Assembly (NCBI GenBank): GCA_903813345.2
Contig: CAIIXF020000191.1
Span: 1 to 64,000, forward strand
Direction of reading: 5' to 3'
Length of the DNA stretch: 64,000 nucleotides
Origin: Owenia fusiformis
Taxonomy: Eukaryota; Annelida; Polychaeta; Sabellida; Oweniidae
The notes under the pieces were generated by a model, which was not told the DNA's origin, searched no databases, and saw nothing but the letters and a program-made list of their open reading frames with translations. Shown here in pieces: positions 1-8,639 of the stretch. Position 1 is the stretch's first letter, and each line of letters starts with the position of its first letter. The translations under genes were made by a program, and so were the position numbers.

Positions 1-77
1 TGTTTAAATATGATGTTCATTTTTATTCTGTATATAGAATTTGTCCAATGTCCTCCACAAATTGTATCTTGGTAATC
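1..77 (-). pseudogene. Second copy of the WSC domain tail, open to the window edge
   Basis: From 77 downward the minus strand reads DYQDTICGGHWTNSIYRI and stays open to base 1. This is the same WSC tail as in the exon at 211-374. Its SIYRI ending is closer to the usual family form than SIFRI in the main copy. An AG at 79-78 (ACCAAG) after a T-rich stretch could be an acceptor in phase 1. It is either a short real exon of the same gene, cut by the window edge, or a duplicated exon fragment. I cannot decide between these. Confidence 0.35.
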
Positions 78-273
78 AAGATAAAGGAAGTACGTTGTAT
101 GGTAATTTATTCATTAAATAGAATTTCTTCAATATCCTCCAGAATTCCTCCAAGGTCATTCACAAATGTATCTTGCTGGTAACCGAGGTAAACTTAGAAC
201 ATATGTATTCTTAATAAATTATTCTAAATATAGAATTTCTCCAATGTCCTCCACAAATTATGTCTTGGTTACC
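33..273. repeat. Degenerate local duplications of the WSC exon 3' end
   Basis: Similar segments recur at 33-80, 120-140 (truncated), 141-184 and 232-273. On the plus strand each runs through AGAATTTCTCCAATGTCCTCC-like sequence; the longer copies continue into CACAAATT..TCTTGGTTACC. The last of these is the end of the intact WSC exon. The spacers between copies are also similar: an AATAAATTAT-type stretch occurs near 211-224 and again near 103-118. This suggests tandem duplication of the exon end plus adjacent downstream DNA, followed by decay. The middle copies no longer encode a readable tail. Confidence 0.6.
106..111 (-). promoter_or_regulatory. Possible polyadenylation signal AATAAA
   Basis: TTTATT on the plus strand gives AATAAA on the minus strand, about 100 bp beyond the stop at 213-211 that ends the read-through WSC exon. 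It would fit a terminal exon. The hexamer is common in AT-rich DNA, so this is only weak support. Confidence 0.2.
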
Positions 274-374
274 TGGGCAGGGTTTGTTGCAGTTTGCATC
301 AATGCTTTGACCATGTTTGCCGTAACTGTTACCACAGAAACAACCACCTCCCTGCAGTCCCATGTATTGGTCCC
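211..374 (-). CDS. Exon encoding the C-terminal half of a WSC domain (partial gene)
   Basis: Read on the minus strand from 374, the exon (entered in phase 1) gives DQYMGLQ, then GGGCFCGNSYG, CNKPCPGN and ICGGHWRNSIF. This is the characteristic second half of a WSC domain, with five of the family's eight conserved cysteines visible. WSC domains are extracellular, cysteine-rich and thought to bind carbohydrate; they occur in fungal wall sensors, Kremen, polycystin-1 and many invertebrate multi-WSC proteins. The first half, with the other cysteines, is not in this window and must lie upstream, beyond the satellite array, if the gene is intact. The 3' limit is uncertain. A candidate donor (CCCAG/GTAACC, GT at 272-271) would make a symmetrical phase 1-1 exon of 102 bp (374-273), but conserved coding sequence continues past it to RIIY and a stop at 213-211. 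Reading through therefore fits the domain better. It may be a terminal exon, an internal exon, or a decaying fragment. No gene name can be given. Confidence 0.72.
268..277 (-). other. Candidate splice donor inside the WSC exon
   Basis: The minus strand reads CCCAG then GTAACC, a fair match to the metazoan donor consensus, with GT at 272-271. Its phase (1) matches the acceptor phase. It falls between CNKPCP and the conserved GN-x-ICGG part of the domain, so using it would require the domain tail to come from a later exon. The candidate tail at 1-77 would restore ICGG but drop the conserved GN, so I rate real use as uncertain. Confidence 0.3.
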
Positions 375-400
375 CTAGAAAATGAAAAAATAAAGAGACA
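375..400 (-). other. Splice acceptor and polypyrimidine tract
   Basis: On the minus strand a T-rich run leads into CATTTTCTAG, with the AG at 376-375, immediately before WSC coding sequence begins. The exon is entered in phase 1: two bases complete a split codon before the aspartate codon. The ORF upstream of this AG is low-complexity intron translation and does not resemble a WSC domain, which supports splicing here. Confidence 0.65.
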
Positions 401-747
401 TAAGGATGCAGATCAAAAAAGACTAGAACAACGATTTGGGACCAAAGAAATATACCGTCTGTTATACGGAAACAAATCCAAAGCAACACAAGTAATGGTC
501 GAATGCACACGAAAATAGTATAGAACTACCCCCTCTCCCTTCCTCTGCCACCATCTATCATTACATTGTTCTAAACCACATGTGACACGTAACATTTATT
601 CATACTGAGGTTTTTACAACAAAGAACATTTCATCCGCAACGCAACCATGGACGCCCACGCAATAAAATATATACAATATCTTTTGGAGAAATCGTACTC
701 TTATGTAACTCCGATGTCCTTGAACATATATCAAGTGATGATACTTA

Positions 748-755
748 TGACGTCA
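748..755. promoter_or_regulatory. CRE octamer in the flank
   Basis: TGACGTCA, preceded by TTA as in module A (TTATGACGTCA), lies 33 bp before the array. No gene start is obviously served by it. Confidence 0.2.
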
Positions 756-794
756 GTGCCGGTAAATACTCTTTACACGTTTTCTAAGGATATA

Positions 795-809
795 GTCCTG
801 AGTAAGGAC
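795..809 (+). other. Hairpin 1 of module B
   Basis: GTCCTGAGTAAGGAC forms a perfect 5-bp stem (GTCCT/AGGAC) with a 5-nt loop, starting 7 bp inside the module. It occurs once in each of the 30 B copies. Confidence 0.6.
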
Positions 810-829
810 ACTAGCGGTTACCGTTAGTG
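809..829 (+). other. Hairpin 2 of module B, near-perfect palindrome
   Basis: Arms CACTAGCGGT (809-818) and ACCGTTAGTG (820-829) pair over ten positions with one G-T mismatch (a wobble in RNA) around a single central T. It abuts hairpin 1 and shares base 809 with it. Confidence 0.65.
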
Positions 830-842
830 ATTTGGTTTTCTG

Positions 843-850
843 TATAAAAA
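843..850 (+). promoter_or_regulatory. TATA-like element in module B
   Basis: TATAAAAA followed by G matches a TATA-box form and is present once per B. It lies between hairpins 2 and 3. There is no independent sign of transcription, and AT-rich DNA gives such matches by chance. Confidence 0.2.
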
Positions 851-879
851 GTCATTTTTCTCCTTTCCTACCCCATTGG

Positions 880-895
880 AGCGCCATTTGGCGTT
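880..895 (+). other. Hairpin 3 of module B
   Basis: AGCGCCATTTGGCGTT folds into a 7-bp stem containing one G-T wobble and a 2-nt TT loop. This is the third inverted repeat within the first 110 bp of the module. Confidence 0.55.
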
Positions 896-1244
896 TGGGA
901 AGTGAATTGGGACTAAATATTTATAAGGTTGGTCCTGATTTATCTGAAAACATGCCAAAGTTCAGTGGGAAATCTCATTTTAAGCTGGCGGCGGAGTGAT
1001 TTTGACCTTGGTGATTTTACCAGAATTCTCTGAGAAATCTGACGATAGAGGGGGTTAGTGTCTTCAAGTTTATTTATCTCAAAAATTCGGTGGACAACCC
1101 ATGGTAAGATTGTTATAGCAGTCTAGGCGAGTCTCTCCCGAACACTGTGGTATGTTGCACTAGGCTTGGATACTAATCGTTAATAAGATACAGGGTAAAA
1201 TGTTATAATGGCCACCTATGGGAAACTCTACTGTGGTCTTCAAC

Positions 1245-1251
1245 CTATTAG
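1245..1251 (+). other. Junction heptamer CTATTAG (B-to-A)
   Basis: CTATTAG lies at the end of B here, at the end of A at 1845-1851 (A-to-A) and at 3645-3651 (A-to-B). The base to its left differs (C after B, A after A). To its right, A begins AAGG while B begins GATA. All three junction types therefore share exactly this 7-mer. Confidence 0.85.
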
Positions 1252-1850
1252 AAGGCGCATTTTTGGGGTATTTTGTAGGTTTTGTCCCCTTTTGAGGTTT
1301 TTAAGTTCATTAAGAAGCCCAATAGCGCATATCATATTAAAGGACTGTATCTTAGCTGAACAATGGTACCAAAATCGTGACATTTTGAAGCAACTTTAGT
1401 GTTTTGGGGGCGAGGCCATTGTGCCAAGTACCCCGAATTCCATTCTCCCGTGCCACATAATTGTCTTCTGGGCAGTTTTGAATGAACCTTTGTTTCTCCC
1501 TAACGTTATGACGTCATAATATGCAATTGAACGCCTTGACATGGATATCACTCGAAAGATAGTAGAAATCGCTTTCCAATGATACCCCATATGGCCATGT
1601 TCCCCTCAGTTGGGTGTACTCAATCTGTGATGCAAACTGTAAGGTGCACCCCTACCCCAAAGAAATTTCAAGAAATCTCAAAATCAAATTTCCTGAATTT
1701 TGCTAAAAGGACCTGTGTCTATAAGGATTGAATCTTCCCCCGTGCATTTTCTCAAATATAGCATTGTTATATACCATTGTGATCGGGATAATGCCTACAA
1801 TGCTAATATAACCATGTTGAAAGAAAACAAACTAATTCAGTTTACTATTA
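1251..1850 (+). repeat. Reference copy of module A (600 bp)
   Basis: A runs from GAAGGCGCATTTTTGGGG to CAGTTTACTATTA. By hand count it has 13 CpG dinucleotides and is AT-rich. It contains one GGTACC (1365-1370), one GAATTC and one perfect palindrome with a CRE core (1506-1519). Its length is divisible by three, so ORFs spanning A-A junctions keep frame from copy to copy, but each has a stop inside every unit. No protein domain, tRNA-type promoter box or RNA gene is visible. Confidence 0.95.
1506..1519. promoter_or_regulatory. CRE-type palindrome in module A
   Basis: TTATGACGTCATAA is a perfect 14-bp palindrome around TGACGTCA (1509-1516), the full consensus bound by CREB/ATF bZIP factors in animals. 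It occurs at offset 256-269 of every A, so at least 82 times here. The octamer also occurs in the unique flank at 748-755. Binding is inferred from the motif only. Confidence 0.45.
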
Positions 1851-3650
1851 GAAGGCGCATTTTTGGGGTATTTTGTAGGTTTTGTCCCCTTTTGAGGTTT
1901 TTAAGTTCATTAAGAAGCCCAATAGCGCATATCATATTAAAGGACTGTATCTTAGCTGAACAATGGTACCAAAATCGTGACATTTTGAAGCAACTTTAGT
2001 GTTTTGGGGGCGAGGCCATTGTGCCAAGTACCCCGAATTCCATTCTCCCGTGCCACATAATTGTCTTCTGGGCAGTTTTGAATGAACCTTTGTTTCTCCC
2101 TAACGTTATGACGTCATAATATGCAATTGAACGCCTTGACATGGATATCACTCGAAAGATAGTAGAAATCGCTTTCCAATGATACCCCATATGGCCATGT
2201 TCCCCTCAGTTGGGTGTACTCAATCTGTGATGCAAACTGTAAGGTGCACCCCTACCCCAAAGAAATTTCAAGAAATCTCAAAATCAAATTTCCTGAATTT
2301 TGCTAAAAGGACCTGTGTCTATAAGGATTGAATCTTCCCCCGTGCATTTTCTCAAATATAGCATTGTTATATACCATTGTGATCGGGATAATGCCTACAA
2401 TGCTAATATAACCATGTTGAAAGAAAACAAACTAATTCAGTTTACTATTAGAAGGCGCATTTTTGGGGTATTTTGTAGGTTTTGTCCCCTTTTGAGGTTT
2501 TTAAGTTCATTAAGAAGCCCAATAGCGCATATCATATTAAAGGACTGTATCTTAGCTGAACAATGGTACCAAAATCGTGACATTTTGAAGCAACTTTAGT
2601 GTTTTGGGGGCGAGGCCATTGTGCCAAGTACCCCGAATTCCATTCTCCCGTGCCACATAATTGTCTTCTGGGCAGTTTTGAATGAACCTTTGTTTCTCCC
2701 TAACGTTATGACGTCATAATATGCAATTGAACGCCTTGACATGGATATCACTCGAAAGATAGTAGAAATCGCTTTCCAATGATACCCCATATGGCCATGT
2801 TCCCCTCAGTTGGGTGTACTCAATCTGTGATGCAAACTGTAAGGTGCACCCCTACCCCAAAGAAATTTCAAGAAATCTCAAAATCAAATTTCCTGAATTT
2901 TGCTAAAAGGACCTGTGTCTATAAGGATTGAATCTTCCCCCGTGCATTTTCTCAAATATAGCATTGTTATATACCATTGTGATCGGGATAATGCCTACAA
3001 TGCTAATATAACCATGTTGAAAGAAAACAAACTAATTCAGTTTACTATTAGAAGGCGCATTTTTGGGGTATTTTGTAGGTTTTGTCCCCTTTTGAGGTTT
3101 TTAAGTTCATTAAGAAGCCCAATAGCGCATATCATATTAAAGGACTGTATCTTAGCTGAACAATGGTACCAAAATCGTGACATTTTGAAGCAACTTTAGT
3201 GTTTTGGGGGCGAGGCCATTGTGCCAAGTACCCCGAATTCCATTCTCCCGTGCCACATAATTGTCTTCTGGGCAGTTTTGAATGAACCTTTGTTTCTCCC
3301 TAACGTTATGACGTCATAATATGCAATTGAACGCCTTGACATGGATATCACTCGAAAGATAGTAGAAATCGCTTTCCAATGATACCCCATATGGCCATGT
3401 TCCCCTCAGTTGGGTGTACTCAATCTGTGATGCAAACTGTAAGGTGCACCCCTACCCCAAAGAAATTTCAAGAAATCTCAAAATCAAATTTCCTGAATTT
3501 TGCTAAAAGGACCTGTGTCTATAAGGATTGAATCTTCCCCCGTGCATTTTCTCAAATATAGCATTGTTATATACCATTGTGATCGGGATAATGCCTACAA
3601 TGCTAATATAACCATGTTGAAAGAAAACAAACTAATTCAGTTTACTATTA

Positions 3651-5313
3651 GGATATAGTCCTGAGTAAGGACACTAGCGGTTACCGTTAGTGATTTGGTT
3701 TTCTGTATAAAAAGTCATTTTTCTCCTTTCCTACCCCATTGGAGCGCCATTTGGCGTTTGGGAAGTGAATTGGGACTAAATATTTATAAGGTTGGTCCTG
3801 ATTTATCTGAAAACATGCCAAAGTTCAGTGGGAAATCTCATTTTAAGCTGGCGGCGGAGTGATTTTGACCTTGGTGATTTTACCAGAATTCTCTGAGAAA
3901 TCTGACGATAGAGGGGGTTAGTGTCTTCAAGTTTATTTATCTCAAAAATTCGGTGGACAACCCATGGTAAGATTGTTATAGCAGTCTAGGCGAGTCTCTC
4001 CCGAACACTGTGGTATGTTGCACTAGGCTTGGATACTAATCGTTAATAAGATACAGGGTAAAATGTTATAATGGCCACCTATGGGAAACTCTACTGTGGT
4101 CTTCAACCTATTAGAAGGCGCATTTTTGGGGTATTTTGTAGGTTTTGTCCCCTTTTGAGGTTTTTAAGTTCATTAAGAAGCCCAATAGCGCATATCATAT
4201 TAAAGGACTGTATCTTAGCTGAACAATGGTACCAAAATCGTGACATTTTGAAGCAACTTTAGTGTTTTGGGGGCGAGGCCATTGTGCCAAGTACCCCGAA
4301 TTCCATTCTCCCGTGCCACATAATTGTCTTCTGGGCAGTTTTGAATGAACCTTTGTTTCTCCCTAACGTTATGACGTCATAATATGCAATTGAACGCCTT
4401 GACATGGATATCACTCGAAAGATAGTAGAAATCGCTTTCCAATGATACCCCATATGGCCATGTTCCCCTCAGTTGGGTGTACTCAATCTGTGATGCAAAC
4501 TGTAAGGTGCACCCCTACCCCAAAGAAATTTCAAGAAATCTCAAAATCAAATTTCCTGAATTTTGCTAAAAGGACCTGTGTCTATAAGGATTGAATCTTC
4601 CCCCGTGCATTTTCTCAAATATAGCATTGTTATATACCATTGTGATCGGGATAATGCCTACAATGCTAATATAACCATGTTGAAAGAAAACAAACTAATT
4701 CAGTTTACTATTAGAAGGCGCATTTTTGGGGTATTTTGTAGGTTTTGTCCCCTTTTGAGGTTTTTAAGTTCATTAAGAAGCCCAATAGCGCATATCATAT
4801 TAAAGGACTGTATCTTAGCTGAACAATGGTACCAAAATCGTGACATTTTGAAGCAACTTTAGTGTTTTGGGGGCGAGGCCATTGTGCCAAGTACCCCGAA
4901 TTCCATTCTCCCGTGCCACATAATTGTCTTCTGGGCAGTTTTGAATGAACCTTTGTTTCTCCCTAACGTTATGACGTCATAATATGCAATTGAACGCCTT
5001 GACATGGATATCACTCGAAAGATAGTAGAAATCGCTTTCCAATGATACCCCATATGGCCATGTTCCCCTCAGTTGGGTGTACTCAATCTGTGATGCAAAC
5101 TGTAAGGTGCACCCCTACCCCAAAGAAATTTCAAGAAATCTCAAAATCAAATTTCCTGAATTTTGCTAAAAGGACCTGTGTCTATAAGGATTGAATCTTC
5201 CCCCGTGCATTTTCTCAAATATAGCATTGTTATATACCATTGTGATCGGGATAATGCCTACAATGCTAATATAACCATGTTGAAAGAAAACAAACTAATT
5301 CAGTTTACTATTA
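3651..5313 (+). repeat. Block 2: B + 2 A
   Basis: B 3651-4113, A run 4114-5313. First of seven consecutive 1,663-bp B-A-A blocks. Confidence 0.95.
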
Positions 5314-6976
5314 GGATATAGTCCTGAGTAAGGACACTAGCGGTTACCGTTAGTGATTTGGTTTTCTGTATAAAAAGTCATTTTTCTCCTTTCCTACCCC
5401 ATTGGAGCGCCATTTGGCGTTTGGGAAGTGAATTGGGACTAAATATTTATAAGGTTGGTCCTGATTTATCTGAAAACATGCCAAAGTTCAGTGGGAAATC
5501 TCATTTTAAGCTGGCGGCGGAGTGATTTTGACCTTGGTGATTTTACCAGAATTCTCTGAGAAATCTGACGATAGAGGGGGTTAGTGTCTTCAAGTTTATT
5601 TATCTCAAAAATTCGGTGGACAACCCATGGTAAGATTGTTATAGCAGTCTAGGCGAGTCTCTCCCGAACACTGTGGTATGTTGCACTAGGCTTGGATACT
5701 AATCGTTAATAAGATACAGGGTAAAATGTTATAATGGCCACCTATGGGAAACTCTACTGTGGTCTTCAACCTATTAGAAGGCGCATTTTTGGGGTATTTT
5801 GTAGGTTTTGTCCCCTTTTGAGGTTTTTAAGTTCATTAAGAAGCCCAATAGCGCATATCATATTAAAGGACTGTATCTTAGCTGAACAATGGTACCAAAA
5901 TCGTGACATTTTGAAGCAACTTTAGTGTTTTGGGGGCGAGGCCATTGTGCCAAGTACCCCGAATTCCATTCTCCCGTGCCACATAATTGTCTTCTGGGCA
6001 GTTTTGAATGAACCTTTGTTTCTCCCTAACGTTATGACGTCATAATATGCAATTGAACGCCTTGACATGGATATCACTCGAAAGATAGTAGAAATCGCTT
6101 TCCAATGATACCCCATATGGCCATGTTCCCCTCAGTTGGGTGTACTCAATCTGTGATGCAAACTGTAAGGTGCACCCCTACCCCAAAGAAATTTCAAGAA
6201 ATCTCAAAATCAAATTTCCTGAATTTTGCTAAAAGGACCTGTGTCTATAAGGATTGAATCTTCCCCCGTGCATTTTCTCAAATATAGCATTGTTATATAC
6301 CATTGTGATCGGGATAATGCCTACAATGCTAATATAACCATGTTGAAAGAAAACAAACTAATTCAGTTTACTATTAGAAGGCGCATTTTTGGGGTATTTT
6401 GTAGGTTTTGTCCCCTTTTGAGGTTTTTAAGTTCATTAAGAAGCCCAATAGCGCATATCATATTAAAGGACTGTATCTTAGCTGAACAATGGTACCAAAA
6501 TCGTGACATTTTGAAGCAACTTTAGTGTTTTGGGGGCGAGGCCATTGTGCCAAGTACCCCGAATTCCATTCTCCCGTGCCACATAATTGTCTTCTGGGCA
6601 GTTTTGAATGAACCTTTGTTTCTCCCTAACGTTATGACGTCATAATATGCAATTGAACGCCTTGACATGGATATCACTCGAAAGATAGTAGAAATCGCTT
6701 TCCAATGATACCCCATATGGCCATGTTCCCCTCAGTTGGGTGTACTCAATCTGTGATGCAAACTGTAAGGTGCACCCCTACCCCAAAGAAATTTCAAGAA
6801 ATCTCAAAATCAAATTTCCTGAATTTTGCTAAAAGGACCTGTGTCTATAAGGATTGAATCTTCCCCCGTGCATTTTCTCAAATATAGCATTGTTATATAC
6901 CATTGTGATCGGGATAATGCCTACAATGCTAATATAACCATGTTGAAAGAAAACAAACTAATTCAGTTTACTATTA
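5314..6976 (+). repeat. Block 3: B + 2 A
   Basis: B 5314-5776, A run 5777-6976. Confidence 0.95.
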
Positions 6977-8639
6977 GGATATAGTCCTGAGTAAGGACAC
7001 TAGCGGTTACCGTTAGTGATTTGGTTTTCTGTATAAAAAGTCATTTTTCTCCTTTCCTACCCCATTGGAGCGCCATTTGGCGTTTGGGAAGTGAATTGGG
7101 ACTAAATATTTATAAGGTTGGTCCTGATTTATCTGAAAACATGCCAAAGTTCAGTGGGAAATCTCATTTTAAGCTGGCGGCGGAGTGATTTTGACCTTGG
7201 TGATTTTACCAGAATTCTCTGAGAAATCTGACGATAGAGGGGGTTAGTGTCTTCAAGTTTATTTATCTCAAAAATTCGGTGGACAACCCATGGTAAGATT
7301 GTTATAGCAGTCTAGGCGAGTCTCTCCCGAACACTGTGGTATGTTGCACTAGGCTTGGATACTAATCGTTAATAAGATACAGGGTAAAATGTTATAATGG
7401 CCACCTATGGGAAACTCTACTGTGGTCTTCAACCTATTAGAAGGCGCATTTTTGGGGTATTTTGTAGGTTTTGTCCCCTTTTGAGGTTTTTAAGTTCATT
7501 AAGAAGCCCAATAGCGCATATCATATTAAAGGACTGTATCTTAGCTGAACAATGGTACCAAAATCGTGACATTTTGAAGCAACTTTAGTGTTTTGGGGGC
7601 GAGGCCATTGTGCCAAGTACCCCGAATTCCATTCTCCCGTGCCACATAATTGTCTTCTGGGCAGTTTTGAATGAACCTTTGTTTCTCCCTAACGTTATGA
7701 CGTCATAATATGCAATTGAACGCCTTGACATGGATATCACTCGAAAGATAGTAGAAATCGCTTTCCAATGATACCCCATATGGCCATGTTCCCCTCAGTT
7801 GGGTGTACTCAATCTGTGATGCAAACTGTAAGGTGCACCCCTACCCCAAAGAAATTTCAAGAAATCTCAAAATCAAATTTCCTGAATTTTGCTAAAAGGA
7901 CCTGTGTCTATAAGGATTGAATCTTCCCCCGTGCATTTTCTCAAATATAGCATTGTTATATACCATTGTGATCGGGATAATGCCTACAATGCTAATATAA
8001 CCATGTTGAAAGAAAACAAACTAATTCAGTTTACTATTAGAAGGCGCATTTTTGGGGTATTTTGTAGGTTTTGTCCCCTTTTGAGGTTTTTAAGTTCATT
8101 AAGAAGCCCAATAGCGCATATCATATTAAAGGACTGTATCTTAGCTGAACAATGGTACCAAAATCGTGACATTTTGAAGCAACTTTAGTGTTTTGGGGGC
8201 GAGGCCATTGTGCCAAGTACCCCGAATTCCATTCTCCCGTGCCACATAATTGTCTTCTGGGCAGTTTTGAATGAACCTTTGTTTCTCCCTAACGTTATGA
8301 CGTCATAATATGCAATTGAACGCCTTGACATGGATATCACTCGAAAGATAGTAGAAATCGCTTTCCAATGATACCCCATATGGCCATGTTCCCCTCAGTT
8401 GGGTGTACTCAATCTGTGATGCAAACTGTAAGGTGCACCCCTACCCCAAAGAAATTTCAAGAAATCTCAAAATCAAATTTCCTGAATTTTGCTAAAAGGA
8501 CCTGTGTCTATAAGGATTGAATCTTCCCCCGTGCATTTTCTCAAATATAGCATTGTTATATACCATTGTGATCGGGATAATGCCTACAATGCTAATATAA
8601 CCATGTTGAAAGAAAACAAACTAATTCAGTTTACTATTA
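6977..8639 (+). repeat. Block 4: B + 2 A
   Basis: B 6977-7439, A run 7440-8639. Confidence 0.95.

Larger units (their letters stand above)
375..787. other. Non-satellite flank with no recognised gene
   Basis: The stretch between the WSC exon and the array holds no readable domain on either strand. I looked for the missing N-terminal half of the WSC domain on the minus strand and did not find it. The visible items are a 59-codon ORF starting at 648 and a CRE octamer TGACGTCA at 748-755. For the WSC strand this is intron or upstream DNA. Confidence 0.6.
648..827 (+). other. 59-codon ORF crossing the flank/satellite boundary
   Basis: The ATG sits in a strong Kozak context (A at -3, G at +4; AACCATGG). 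The ORF reads MDAHAIKYIQYLLEKS at its start and ends SGYR at a TAG at 825-827. The first 46 codons are flank and the last 13 are satellite module B. A possible donor (CCG/GTAAAT, GT at 762-763) would end a 38-codon phase-0 first exon before the satellite. No domain or signal peptide is recognisable. In internal B copies the same frame has a TAG directly before the module. Chance is the likeliest explanation. Confidence 0.12.
788..1250 (+). repeat. Reference copy of module B (463 bp)
   Basis: B runs from GGATATAGTCC to GTCTTCAACCTATTA. It never occurs next to another B. Inside the array it is bracketed by CTATTAG on both sides, as an inserted element with a 7-bp target duplication would be. 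Its ends (GATATAGTCC and GTCTTCAAC) show no terminal inverted repeats. Its first 110 bp are rich in short inverted repeats. It carries one EcoRI-type site and no GGTACC. There is no coding capacity beyond an ATG ORF beginning at offset 421 that runs on into the next A. At the array edge its left neighbour is TTTCTAAG, not CTATTAG. Confidence 0.95.
788..3650 (+). repeat. Block 1: B + 4 A
   Basis: B 788-1250, A run 1251-3650. This is the edge block, and it is identical in sequence to interior copies. Confidence 0.95.

Noticed and set aside
166-595. Short ORFs at 166-378 (+), 294-518 (+) and 413-595 (-)
   Set aside because: The first two are antisense shadows of the WSC exon and its flank. The third lies in the intron upstream of the acceptor and has no recognisable domain.
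795-814. Helitron 3' end, suggested by a hairpin followed by CTAG (811-814)
   Set aside because: Only one base separates hairpin 1 from CTAG, the stem is short, and there is no matching TC 5' end or Rep/helicase coding sequence.
788-1250. Hammerhead ribozyme in B, suggested by CTGACGA near 1038 and CTGAGTA near 799
   Set aside because: No GAAA core follows CTGACGA at a workable distance, and CTGAGTA breaks the CTGANGA core. No plausible three-stem fold was found by eye on either strand.
788-1250. B as a DNA transposon (MITE)
   Set aside because: B has flanking 7-bp direct repeats in the array but no terminal inverted repeats, and the edge copy lacks the left 7-mer. Microhomology-based duplication explains the same facts.
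1251-1850. CENP-B box, suggested by TGATCGGGATA near 1779-1791
   Set aside because: Only the CGGGA half is present; the required TTCG half at the right distance is missing. Centromere identity cannot be claimed from this.
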